Shown here one piece after another: positions 1-6,726 of a stretch of 7,941 bases of DNA. The notes beneath the pieces were generated by a model, which was given only the letters and a program-made list of their open reading frames with translations, did not search any database and was not told the origin of the DNA. Source of the DNA: Bacteroidota bacterium (GTDB lineage: Bacteria > Bacteroidota > Bacteroidia > UKL13-3); assembly GCA_018883485.1 (NCBI GenBank), contig VEQB01000094.1:1-7941 (forward strand). The letters are read 5' to 3'. The position numbers were made by a program, and so were the translations under genes. Each line of letters starts with the position of its first letter. The stretch's first letter is position 1.

Positions 1-1277
1 ATCCAGGCTTCTGGGTTTATAAAAATGGTGAGAAGAATTAGTCCAATTAAGAGAAGGAAATAAGTACGTTCTGTTTTTTTAGAGCGCCACATAGCAAAAA
101 TAAAAAGTGGCAATAACAAAGTAAATACTTCAGCAGCTAAGGGGCCCATAGCGGCAAGCTCTGGCATACCCACTTCATAGGAGCTAAGAGGCGTTTTTCC
201 AAAGAGTGTTTTTAGTTGTGCTTGTTCTGGGTTTCTGCTCCAAACAGGCTTGGCATATAAACTATAAAAGAAGTTTTGAACCGGATTTTTATCTAAAAAA
301 TTAGCAGGATAAATGGATTCTGGATTAAAGAATTTAGCTCTACCTTCTGATAATGGGTAGAGTGGATGTCCCATGCGTAGCCAATTACTTAGGTAAGGGC
401 TAAAGCCAAAGATGCCATAGGTAAAAAGGCCCCAAACTAGACCAACTGCAATAATTTTACGTAACAAATAGGCATTTAAATACCATAAATAAACCAAGCC
501 GCCACTCACTAAAAGAAAGGCATAAGCTGCCGAGGTAAATTTTAGGTTGGCCAAAATAGCCGCTGCTAATAAGGCAAAAAAACCCATAACCCAACCGGTG
601 TCTAAAATTTGCAAACTTCCAAAAATAAGGGCTAGTGTAAACAAGGCCGCTACTTGTCCATCTGCATAAGTATTGCCCAAGTTCATTAGCAAAACTGGGT
701 TAGCTGCAGTGGCTAGGGCAATTAGAAAGGCAGCCAGCGAATGGCCCTTTAACAGTTTGTTAAATAAAAAAAATGCAGGTCCAATTATGGCTAAAAGTAG
801 CAGTAAATTTATGCCTTTGGCGCATTCAATATTTCCTATGATTTTATAGATAAACGCACCAGCCACCCAAGAGGCGTTTGGAAAATGATTTAAATATTTT
901 TGTGAGAAAGATGTTTCAGATTCATGCAATACTTTATAGAGGGGTTTCCAGCCATTTTCCAGCAAATACATAGCATCTTGGTGGTACCAATTGCCATCGA
1001 AACTGGTATCGTAAAAGGAGCCAGCAAAAACCAAACATAACATAATAAGTAAAAGGCTAATGGCGCCGTTTAATAAAAAAACTTTACTACCTCTAGTTTT
1101 TAAATAATTCCTTTGAAAAATATAAGATCCAGCACCTGCCAGTAAAAGTATGGGTAAAATATAAAATAAATGGATAGAAAAGCCCACCAATAGCATAAGT
1201 TGGGGTATGACAACTATTCCAGAATAGAATAGAAATAAGTTAATACCAATAGCAAAAGCAGGGTTAGATATCTTCAT
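1..1277 (-). CDS. GT-C-like multi-pass membrane glycosyltransferase, C-terminus cut by window edge
   Basis: The frame is open from an ATG at 1277 to the left edge, giving about 425 residues with no stop, so the C-terminus is missing. The start is well fixed because an in-frame TAG lies two codons upstream. The product begins MKISNPAFAIGINLF and is very hydrophobic, with roughly ten membrane helices. After the second or third helix comes a loop with D90 and D94 in the motif YDTSFDGNWYHQDA (about 89-102), followed by LENGWKPLY. Acidic residues in the first large extracytoplasmic loop are the hallmark of GT-C transferases that use polyprenyl-phosphate sugars. Near residue 297 there is SNWLRMGHPLYPL, a second motif I associate with such proteins. 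It is divergent from the SDR/GT2 operon, 74 bases away. The likely role is transfer of a lipid-linked sugar to a surface glycan or protein; donor and acceptor are unknown. Family placement is from recalled motifs, not a search. Confidence 0.8.
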   Translation of the reverse strand, partial: MKISNPAFAIGINLFLFYSGIVVIPQLMLLVGFSIHLFYILPILLLAGAGSYIFQRNYLKTRGSKVFLLNGAISLLLIMLCLVFAGSFYDTSFDGNWYHQDAMYLLENGWKPLYKVLHESETSFSQKYLNHFPNASWVAGAFIYKIIGNIECAKGINLLLLLAIIGPAFFLFNKLLKGHSLAAFLIALATAANPVLLMNLGNTYADGQVAALFTLALIFGSLQILDTGWVMGFFALLAAAILANLKFTSAAYAFLLVSGGLVYLWYLNAYLLRKIIAVGLVWGLFTYGIFGFSPYLSNWLRMGHPLYPLSEGRAKFFNPESIYPANFLDKNPVQNFFYSLYAKPVWSRNPEQAQLKTLFGKTPLSSYEVGMPELAAMGPLAAEVFTLLLPLFIFAMWRSKKTERTYFLLLIGLILLTIFINPEAW

Positions 1278-1351
1278 ATGCTATGTGCAAGTAAAGAAAA
1301 CGATTCCTAATTCCCAATTTATTGCTAAACTTGCGCATCTTTGTTAAAGGT
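1278..1351. promoter_or_regulatory. Divergent intergenic region, presumed to hold two promoters
   Basis: These 74 bases separate the start of the membrane glycosyltransferase (minus) from the start of the first SDR gene (plus), so both promoters should lie here or in the flanking coding ends. The plus strand has CATCTTTG at 1336-1343, one mismatch from the Bacteroidota -7 box TAnnTTTG, but I see no TTG at the expected distance upstream and it sits very close to the ATG. I found no convincing box on the minus strand and no inverted repeat. The assignment rests on gene geometry alone. Confidence 0.35.
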
Positions 1352-2425
1352 ATGTCGAGACGCATTTTAATTACCGGAGGCGCCGGTTTTGTAGGTTCAA
1401 CCCTAGCTATTGGGTTAAAACAATTGCACCCAAACTGGGAAATTATCACCTTTGATAACCTTCGCAGACGCGGTTCTGAACTTAATTTACCTCGATTAAA
1501 AGAGCATGGGGTGTTTTTTGAACACGGCGACATTCGCAACCCAGAAGATTTAGCCGCTATTGCCCAAGTAGATGTGGTAATTGATGCCTCTGCAGATCCG
1601 AGTGTTTTGTCGGGTATAAATTCTCCGGTTATGCCTTTAATACAGGCAAACCTTATGGGAACAGCCAATATTTTAGAGTTTGCCAGCAAGCACCAAGCTG
1701 CTTTTATATTTCTTTCTACCAGCAGAATTTATCCCATTAAAAACTTAGAAAGTGCAGCTTGGAAAGAAACGGATACCCGCTTTCAGTGGTTAGATGAACA
1801 AACACTTAGAGGAATTTCTTCTAAAGGGGTAAGCGAAGATTTTCCATTAGAAGGGAGCCGCAGTTTTTATGGGGCCACCAAGTTGGCTTCTGAGTTATTG
1901 ATTACAGAATACAATGAATTGCGTGGCCTAAAAACTATTGTTAATCGCTGTGGTGTTATTAGTGGTCCTTGGCAAATGGGTAAGATAGACCAAGGCGTGT
2001 TGGTGCTTTGGTTGGCTAGGCATTATTTTAAAAACAAACTTTCTTATATTGGCTATGGTGGCACGGGTAAGCAAACTAGAGATGTATTGCATGCAGCAGA
2101 TTTATTAGATTTAATAGACCACCAATTACACCATTTAGATTTGTACAATAACCAAACGCTAAATGTTGGCGGAGGTGAGGCAGTTAGTTTTAGTTTGCAA
2201 GAACTTACTACACTTTGCCAAGAAGTTACGGGTAACAAAATTGAAATTGCCCCAGTAAAAGAAAATAGAGCAGCCGATGTGCGTTTGTATTTAAGTGATT
2301 GTAGTAAATTAAATGCTTTAAATAATGGTGCTTGGCAGCCTAAACGTAGCGTTCAAACGTTGGTTAGCGATACCTTTGCTTGGCTAAAAGAAAATGAGCA
2401 ACAATTAAAAATGATATTGAACTAA
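1352..2425 (+). CDS. NAD-dependent epimerase/dehydratase (extended SDR, CDP-paratose 2-epimerase-like), first of a pair
   Basis: This 357-residue extended short-chain dehydrogenase probably acts on a nucleotide sugar in the cytoplasm. The Rossmann motif GGAGFVG is at residues 9-15, after the first strand RRILIT. Asp35 ends the second strand (FDN), as expected for binding the NAD(H) adenosine ribose. The active site shows Thr at 123 in STSRIY, where GalE has its catalytic Ser, and an intact Tyr173-Gly-Ala-Thr-Lys177. GKQTRDVLHAAD (about 239-250) and the overall layout resemble CDP-paratose 2-epimerase (RfbE/tyvelose epimerase) more than GalE. I chose the ATG at 1352; the frame extends to a TTG at 1322, but those ten residues would precede the usual first strand and do not look like part of the fold. 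It is the first gene of a plus-strand operon, 2 bases before its paralogue. The usual VYG after the catalytic Ser/Thr is IYP here. Substrate and product are unknown. Confidence 0.85.
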   Translation: MSRRILITGGAGFVGSTLAIGLKQLHPNWEIITFDNLRRRGSELNLPRLKEHGVFFEHGDIRNPEDLAAIAQVDVVIDASADPSVLSGINSPVMPLIQANLMGTANILEFASKHQAAFIFLSTSRIYPIKNLESAAWKETDTRFQWLDEQTLRGISSKGVSEDFPLEGSRSFYGATKLASELLITEYNELRGLKTIVNRCGVISGPWQMGKIDQGVLVLWLARHYFKNKLSYIGYGGTGKQTRDVLHAADLLDLIDHQLHHLDLYNNQTLNVGGGEAVSFSLQELTTLCQEVTGNKIEIAPVKENRAADVRLYLSDCSKLNALNNGAWQPKRSVQTLVSDTFAWLKENEQQLKMILN

Positions 2426-2427
2426 AT

Positions 2428-3504
2428 ATGAAAATAGCTTTAGTAACTGGAAGCAGCGGGTTAATTGGGGGAGAGTCAGTAGAGTTTTTTGCTAACCGCT
2501 TCGACAAAGTAATTGGGATAGATAATAACATGCGTTCCTACTTTTTTGGCGCGGATGGTTCAACCATTTGGAATAAAAATAGGCTAGAAGAAAAGTATGA
2601 AAACTTTAAGGCCTATGAAGCAGATATTAGAGAATACAATGCTTTAGAAGCTATATTTAGTGAGTATGGTAAAGACATTGCCTTGATAGTGCATGCAGCT
2701 GCGCAACCAAGTCACGATTGGGCTGCCAAAGAACCTCTAACAGATTTTGGTGTTAATGCAACAGGCACATTAAACTTGTTAGAGCTTACCAGATTGCATT
2801 GCCCTGAGGCGGTTTTTATATTTACTTCTACCAATAAAGTTTATGGCGATACGCCTAACTATTTGCCCTTAATTGAGTTAGAAAAACGTTGGGAAATTTC
2901 TGAAGAGCATACATTTTTTAACTATGGTATAGACGAAAGCATGAGTGTGGATCAAACCAAACACAGCGTATTTGGCGCCAGCAAAGTTGCAGCCGATATA
3001 ATGGTGCAAGAATATGGTAGGTATTTTGGCATAAAGACAGGCATTTTTAGAGGTGGGTGTTTAACTGGGCCAAACCATAGTGGGGCGCAGTTACACGGCT
3101 TCTTAGCCTACCTTATGAAATGTGCTATTATAGGTAATCATTACACTATTTTTGGGTATAAAGGCAAGCAAGTAAGAGACAATATTCATAGCTACGATTT
3201 GGTAAATATGTTTTGGCACTTTTACCAAAACCCGCGTGCTGGAGAAGTGTATAATGCTGGTGGTGGGCGCCATGCCAATTGCAGTATGCTTGAAGCCATT
3301 GAGTGGTGCGAGAAAATTAGTGGTAATAAAATGAGCTTTAGTTATAGTGAAACCAACAGAATTGGCGATCATATCTGGTATATTAGTGATGTAAATAAGT
3401 TTAAGGCACATTATCCAGGTTGGAATTGGAAATTTGATTTAGAGGCTACGTTAGTAGAAATGCACGACCGCATGAACGAGCGTATGATTGTAAAAGATTG
3501 TTAA
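2428..3504 (+). CDS. NAD-dependent epimerase/dehydratase (extended SDR, CDP-paratose 2-epimerase-like) with Phe at the catalytic Tyr position
   Basis: This 358-residue extended SDR is a diverged paralogue of the gene before it; the ATG lies 2 bases past the previous stop, so translation is probably coupled. The Rossmann motif GSSGLIG is at residues 8-14 and Asp32 (IDNN) follows the second strand. TSTNKVYGD (133-141) matches the Ser/Thr segment of CDP-paratose 2-epimerases, with Thr135 at the catalytic Ser position. The YxxxK motif reads Phe182-Gly-Ala-Ser-Lys186 (HSVFGASKVAAD), so the Tyr that normally acts as acid/base is missing while the Lys is kept. GPNHSGAQLHGFLAYL (214-229) and GKQVRDNIHSYD (246-257) form the substrate side. 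It has a longer loop after strand 2 (about 36-52) than its neighbour. I recall relatives with the same Phe, so this may be a family trait rather than decay. It may epimerise, dehydrate or only bind a nucleotide sugar, perhaps as partner of its neighbour. Confidence 0.85.
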   Translation: MKIALVTGSSGLIGGESVEFFANRFDKVIGIDNNMRSYFFGADGSTIWNKNRLEEKYENFKAYEADIREYNALEAIFSEYGKDIALIVHAAAQPSHDWAAKEPLTDFGVNATGTLNLLELTRLHCPEAVFIFTSTNKVYGDTPNYLPLIELEKRWEISEEHTFFNYGIDESMSVDQTKHSVFGASKVAADIMVQEYGRYFGIKTGIFRGGCLTGPNHSGAQLHGFLAYLMKCAIIGNHYTIFGYKGKQVRDNIHSYDLVNMFWHFYQNPRAGEVYNAGGGRHANCSMLEAIEWCEKISGNKMSFSYSETNRIGDHIWYISDVNKFKAHYPGWNWKFDLEATLVEMHDRMNERMIVKDC

Positions 3505-3514
3505 GAAAGAAGCC

Positions 3515-4252
3515 TTGAAATTAAGTGTTGTAATACCAGCCTACAATGAAGCAGAAGGAATTAGTGAAACGCTAACGAAGTTGCATGCTACCTTAAGCAA
3601 GGAGCAAATACCACACGAAATTTTAGTGGTAAACGATAATTCTAAAGACAATACCTTAGAAGTACTTTCTAACCTAAAAAACAGTGTGCCAAGTCTAGTG
3701 GTGCATACCAATAAAGGTCCTAATGGTTTTGGGTATGCAGTGCGTTATGGGTTAGAAAGATTTTCTGGCGATTGTGTGGCAGTGGTAATGGCAGATTTAA
3801 GCGATTCTCCGGATGATTTAGTGGTGTTCTACCGCAAAATGTTAGAAGGCTACGATTGTGTGTTTGGCACAAGGTGGAGTAAAGGCGGTAAGGTATATGA
3901 TTATCCCAAGCATAAATTGTATCTCAATAGGTTTTTTAACAATATTGTGCGTTTGTTATTTGGTATAAAATATAACGATGTAACCAATGCGTTTAAATTG
4001 TACAAAAAGGAAACCATAGATGGCGTTAAGCCTTTTCTTTCGCCTCATTTTAACCTTACTGTGGAGATTCCTTTAAAGGCAATTATTAGAGGATATAGCT
4101 ATGCCGTTATACCCAACTCATGGACCAATAGAAAGCACGGCGTAAGTAATCTTAAGATAAGAGAAATGGGCAGCCGTTACTTCTTTATTTTGTTGTATTG
4201 CTTAATAGAGAAATTCTTCTCGCGTGGCGATTTTAAGAAAAAGTGGGATTAA
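3515..4252 (+). CDS. Family 2 glycosyltransferase, polyprenyl-phosphate sugar synthase-like
   Basis: The 245-residue product is a GT-A fold, family-2 glycosyltransferase. The N-terminus KLSVVIPAYNE (2-12) and VNDNSKDNT (39-47) are the nucleotide-binding strands. The metal/donor region is MADLSDSPDD (92-101), where dolichyl-phosphate mannose synthases usually have a DADL-type motif. FGTRW (117-121), TNAFKLYKKE (157-166) and NRKHGVSNLKIREMGSRYF (205-223) match the DPM1/polyprenyl-phosphate glucosyltransferase group. It ends shortly after a weakly hydrophobic stretch (about 222-236) and lacks the C-terminal membrane domain found in many bacterial relatives, so it is probably cytosolic and membrane-associated. 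The start is a TTG at 3515, because the fold begins immediately after it and a purine-rich stretch lies just upstream. It is the last gene of the operon, 10 bases after the second SDR gene. The inferred job is loading the SDR-made sugar onto a polyprenyl phosphate. Confidence 0.88.
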   Translation: MKLSVVIPAYNEAEGISETLTKLHATLSKEQIPHEILVVNDNSKDNTLEVLSNLKNSVPSLVVHTNKGPNGFGYAVRYGLERFSGDCVAVVMADLSDSPDDLVVFYRKMLEGYDCVFGTRWSKGGKVYDYPKHKLYLNRFFNNIVRLLFGIKYNDVTNAFKLYKKETIDGVKPFLSPHFNLTVEIPLKAIIRGYSYAVIPNSWTNRKHGVSNLKIREMGSRYFFILLYCLIEKFFSRGDFKKKWD

Positions 4253-5871
4253 GGTTTGGGCATTGTTTGCCATCTAAAACCTTCGCTAAGGCTAGAACCT
4301 CTAAGCGCTATAGAATCTATATAATAATACGAACAAGGAAATTGGTCCCAACAGGTATTGTTATTTGGCGTAATATAAACTACTTGTCCGTTTAGTAATT
4401 TTTCTTCTATGGCTGGTTTAGGATAAGGCTTAGGGTAAACAAAATTTTCTGGACCTAAATACCAGTTGTTGTGTTTAAATAAGAAGAGGTAAAAGAATAA
4501 AATAAACAATAGTTTTTTACTTATTTCTGGCAATAGGTTTAATGATTTAGAAGGACCAAATGTACCTGCGAGTAAGGCAATCATACTAACCATGTAGGCA
4601 AACAGAAAGCGTGGATGAGGTCCATTGTTAAACAATAATGCAAAGCCAACCAAAAGGAAAATTATTACCCAAAGCAGGTAAGGGTTTTTATAGTTTTTCC
4701 AAATAACAATAGGTGTGGCTAGTATTGAACCTATGAGTAGTAATCTATTCATTAGATCGAGTTGAGCAAACCATAATTTAATCCACTCAGAAAAACTAAG
4801 CGTTGCAGTAATTTTTGGGTCTTGATATGGAACTCTTCCCCATTGTTTTAACACAAATCTTTCAAATTCTCCTAGCCAGGCTGGCATTTTCCAATCAACC
4901 GCAAACAAATCAATTTGACTAAAAGGATAAAGCAAATAACCACTTACCCAAATATTGCCAATAATCCATGGAATAAGAAAGAGCAATACAATTGCACTGG
5001 TTTTTAAAAATTGAGCTATATTTTTATGTTTAATCCAGTACCAAACTATGGGTAAGGGTAGCATAAAAAAAGTGATAGCAGTAGCTTTAATAGTGAGTAA
5101 CCAAGCGCAAATAATAATAATAAGAGAACCATATAGATCACTTTCTTTTCTTAGGTATAAATCTACGAGTAGAAACAAACTTAAGGTAATTACATAGTCT
5201 GGAGTTACTGCTCCAACAAAGGCTGTAGTTGAAGTAAGAATGATAAATAGTAGAAAAACGAACCGTAGGTATTGGTGAGCTCTAGTAAGTGTATCAGATG
5301 TATTTGCAAACCAAATAAATGCTGCTATAAACAAAACGCCATTTCCAATAAACAAGCTCAAGTGATTAAGACCTTGCATGCCAAATAGTGCTTGAACATG
5401 AAACCACCAGTTATTATTGGCTAAGGGGCGGTTAAAATTACCTAAGCCTTGTACCATTGGATAATCAGTAGCCCATAAAATATGTTGCAAGTGATAATCT
5501 GCAATATCACCTGTTCCTGGTCTTAAAAGCAAACATACTAGGGCTGTTAAAAAAGCTGCCAGTATTTCTTTTTTTGCAAGCAGTGGTTTGTATAATCTCC
5601 ATCTTTCATGTGCTATTTTTTTGAAAGCCAAAGCAGGAATAAATAATGGTAAAATGAGCAGTAGGTTCAAGCCAAAATGAATAGGCAAAAAGAAATGAAG
5701 CATAGAAATAGGCAAGCTGATGATGGCTAAACCTAACCAAATATCCAGCCCAGGTTCAAGTACTTTATTGCTGTTAGAAAGCTGCAATTTCCCTATTAAT
5801 TGCCATGCGAAGCCTCCCCATAAAGCACTTATTGTTACAGCATAAGATAATAAGAAAAAAGTTGCAAACAT
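4249..5871 (-). CDS. Multi-pass membrane protein, GT-C-like (resembles LIC_10190-type proteins)
   Basis: The 540-residue product has about 11-13 membrane helices spread over residues 1-465, then an extracytoplasmic-looking tail. After the helix at about 103-117 comes RPGTGDIADYHLQHILW (117-133) with Asp122 and Asp125, followed by VQGLGNFNRPLANNNWW (140-156). Acidic residues at this place are typical of GT-C transferases. WVSGYLLYP (308-316), GPHPRF (417-422) and the tail with CWDQFPC (507-513) and LRGSSLSEGFR (523-533) resemble a family of hypothetical membrane proteins I know as LIC_10190-type, recalled rather than searched. The family has no confirmed reaction that I know of. Its ATG lies 3 bases past the stop of the 2OG oxygenase, so the two are likely co-translated. 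Its stop overlaps that of the family-2 glycosyltransferase on the other strand. A role in surface glycan assembly is inferred from fold and neighbours. Confidence 0.75.
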   Translation of the reverse strand: MFATFFLLSYAVTISALWGGFAWQLIGKLQLSNSNKVLEPGLDIWLGLAIISLPISMLHFFLPIHFGLNLLLILPLFIPALAFKKIAHERWRLYKPLLAKKEILAAFLTALVCLLLRPGTGDIADYHLQHILWATDYPMVQGLGNFNRPLANNNWWFHVQALFGMQGLNHLSLFIGNGVLFIAAFIWFANTSDTLTRAHQYLRFVFLLFIILTSTTAFVGAVTPDYVITLSLFLLVDLYLRKESDLYGSLIIIICAWLLTIKATAITFFMLPLPIVWYWIKHKNIAQFLKTSAIVLLFLIPWIIGNIWVSGYLLYPFSQIDLFAVDWKMPAWLGEFERFVLKQWGRVPYQDPKITATLSFSEWIKLWFAQLDLMNRLLLIGSILATPIVIWKNYKNPYLLWVIIFLLVGFALLFNNGPHPRFLFAYMVSMIALLAGTFGPSKSLNLLPEISKKLLFILFFYLFLFKHNNWYLGPENFVYPKPYPKPAIEEKLLNGQVVYITPNNNTCWDQFPCSYYYIDSIALRGSSLSEGFRWQTMPKP

Positions 5872-5874
5872 GGC

Positions 5875-6669
5875 TTAGCCTAAGGTAATCCCTAATTTTC
5901 TCAATTGCCTTTTAATAAAATTTTTGGCACCTTCTTTTACGGGAGTTAAAGCCTTTTTAAGCGCACTATCTGTAGGTCTAGCCTTAAATACGGTATCGTG
6001 GTACTTAGCAGCATCTTCTCTTAAAGTAGTATAATAATAGGCATAAAAAGATTTTCGCGTTACGCCATCTGGTACCTTAATAGCGGCATAGCCATGGTAG
6101 CTTATTTCGTTGGTTTCAAAAATAAGGCAACGGTTAAAAGCAGGAAACACTTTTTTGTCTAGGTGCGTCATGTCGGCGTTCCACAATTCGGTATGGCCAC
6201 CATATTCCTCTTTCCAATCTTTGTTAAAAAATACCAATAGGTTTATTCTACGATGAATGCCTCTATCTGCATGGATATTAAAATCGATATGAATATCTAA
6301 GAAGCTACCGTTGCCGCCTTGGTGTAAGCCACCACCTAATGCATCTGGAACACTAAAAAGATCTTCAATACCCGTAATTTTACTGATGATGGTGCACCAT
6401 TCTTTGCTATGAAACATTTCTCTTAGCTGGGTAAAAATGGGAGGGAAGTCTTCAAAGTTGGAGCCTTCGGCTTTAAACTCGTTTACGCCTTTGTACTTCT
6501 TGTTAAATACTTCCTCTTTTGGGAAGCTGCTAAATATTTCTTCCGCAATGTTATTTTGGAAGATATTATCTATTACAAGATGCTTATAAGGTTTAGCTTC
6601 ATTAAACGCTTGGTTCATGCGTGTAATAGAAGCCTCATCAAAGAGGGAGTTGTTAAGTAAGGAATTCAT
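5875..6669 (-). CDS. 2OG-Fe(II) oxygenase
   Basis: The 264-residue product has the double-stranded beta-helix layout of 2-oxoglutarate/Fe(II) oxygenases, the prolyl 4-hydroxylase-like group. The iron ligands are visible as H127-x-D129 (DIHIDF) and a distal H192 (SYHGY), with R205 (TRKSF) 13 residues later placed to hold the 2-oxoglutarate carboxylate. The N-terminal AKPYKHLVIDNIF (25-37) is the usual opening strand. GGHTELW (157-163) lies in the core between the ligands. The C-terminus (about 225-264) is basic and could sit on a membrane surface. No signal peptide is seen, so it is probably cytoplasmic. It should hydroxylate a substrate with 2-oxoglutarate and oxygen, giving succinate and CO2. 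Such genes often occur in surface polysaccharide loci, and this one is 3 bases ahead of a GT-C-like membrane protein. A sugar, lipid or protein substrate are all possible. The start at 6669 gives the expected N-terminus. Confidence 0.87.
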   Translation of the reverse strand: MNSLLNNSLFDEASITRMNQAFNEAKPYKHLVIDNIFQNNIAEEIFSSFPKEEVFNKKYKGVNEFKAEGSNFEDFPPIFTQLREMFHSKEWCTIISKITGIEDLFSVPDALGGGLHQGGNGSFLDIHIDFNIHADRGIHRRINLLVFFNKDWKEEYGGHTELWNADMTHLDKKVFPAFNRCLIFETNEISYHGYAAIKVPDGVTRKSFYAYYYTTLREDAAKYHDTVFKARPTDSALKKALTPVKEGAKNFIKRQLRKLGITLG

Positions 6670-6691
6670 GTTTGCGTATTTGATGCACGCA

Positions 6692-6710
6692 ATTTAGAAC
6701 TTTTCTAAAT
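6692..6710. repeat. Small inverted repeat between sucD and the oxygenase gene
   Basis: Perfect 8-base arms ATTTAGAA and TTCTAAAT surround a 3-base loop, in the 57-base gap between the sucD stop and the oxygenase start. The stem is AT-rich (one G-C pair per arm) and no T-run follows it in either direction, so it is a poor intrinsic terminator. It could be a weak hairpin that separates the two transcripts or a binding site for a dimeric regulator. Confidence 0.4.
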
Positions 6711-6726
6711 ATGAAACGAAAAAACC

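Noticed and set aside
1322..1351. N-terminal extension of the first SDR protein from a TTG at 1322
   Set aside because: The ten extra residues would come before the normal first beta strand; the ATG at 1352 gives the usual N-terminus.
1264..1689. 141-residue minus-strand open frame crossing the divergent gap and the start of the first SDR gene
   Set aside because: It is mostly antisense to a clear Rossmann-fold gene, and its translation has no recognisable domain. The real minus-strand start in this area is at 1277 in another frame.
3103..3411. Minus-strand open frame inside the second SDR gene
   Set aside because: Antisense to conserved motifs of the SDR protein, with no family resemblance of its own.
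4235..4270. Possible bidirectional terminator at the convergent junction
   Set aside because: No stem of useful length with a flanking T-run is visible there.
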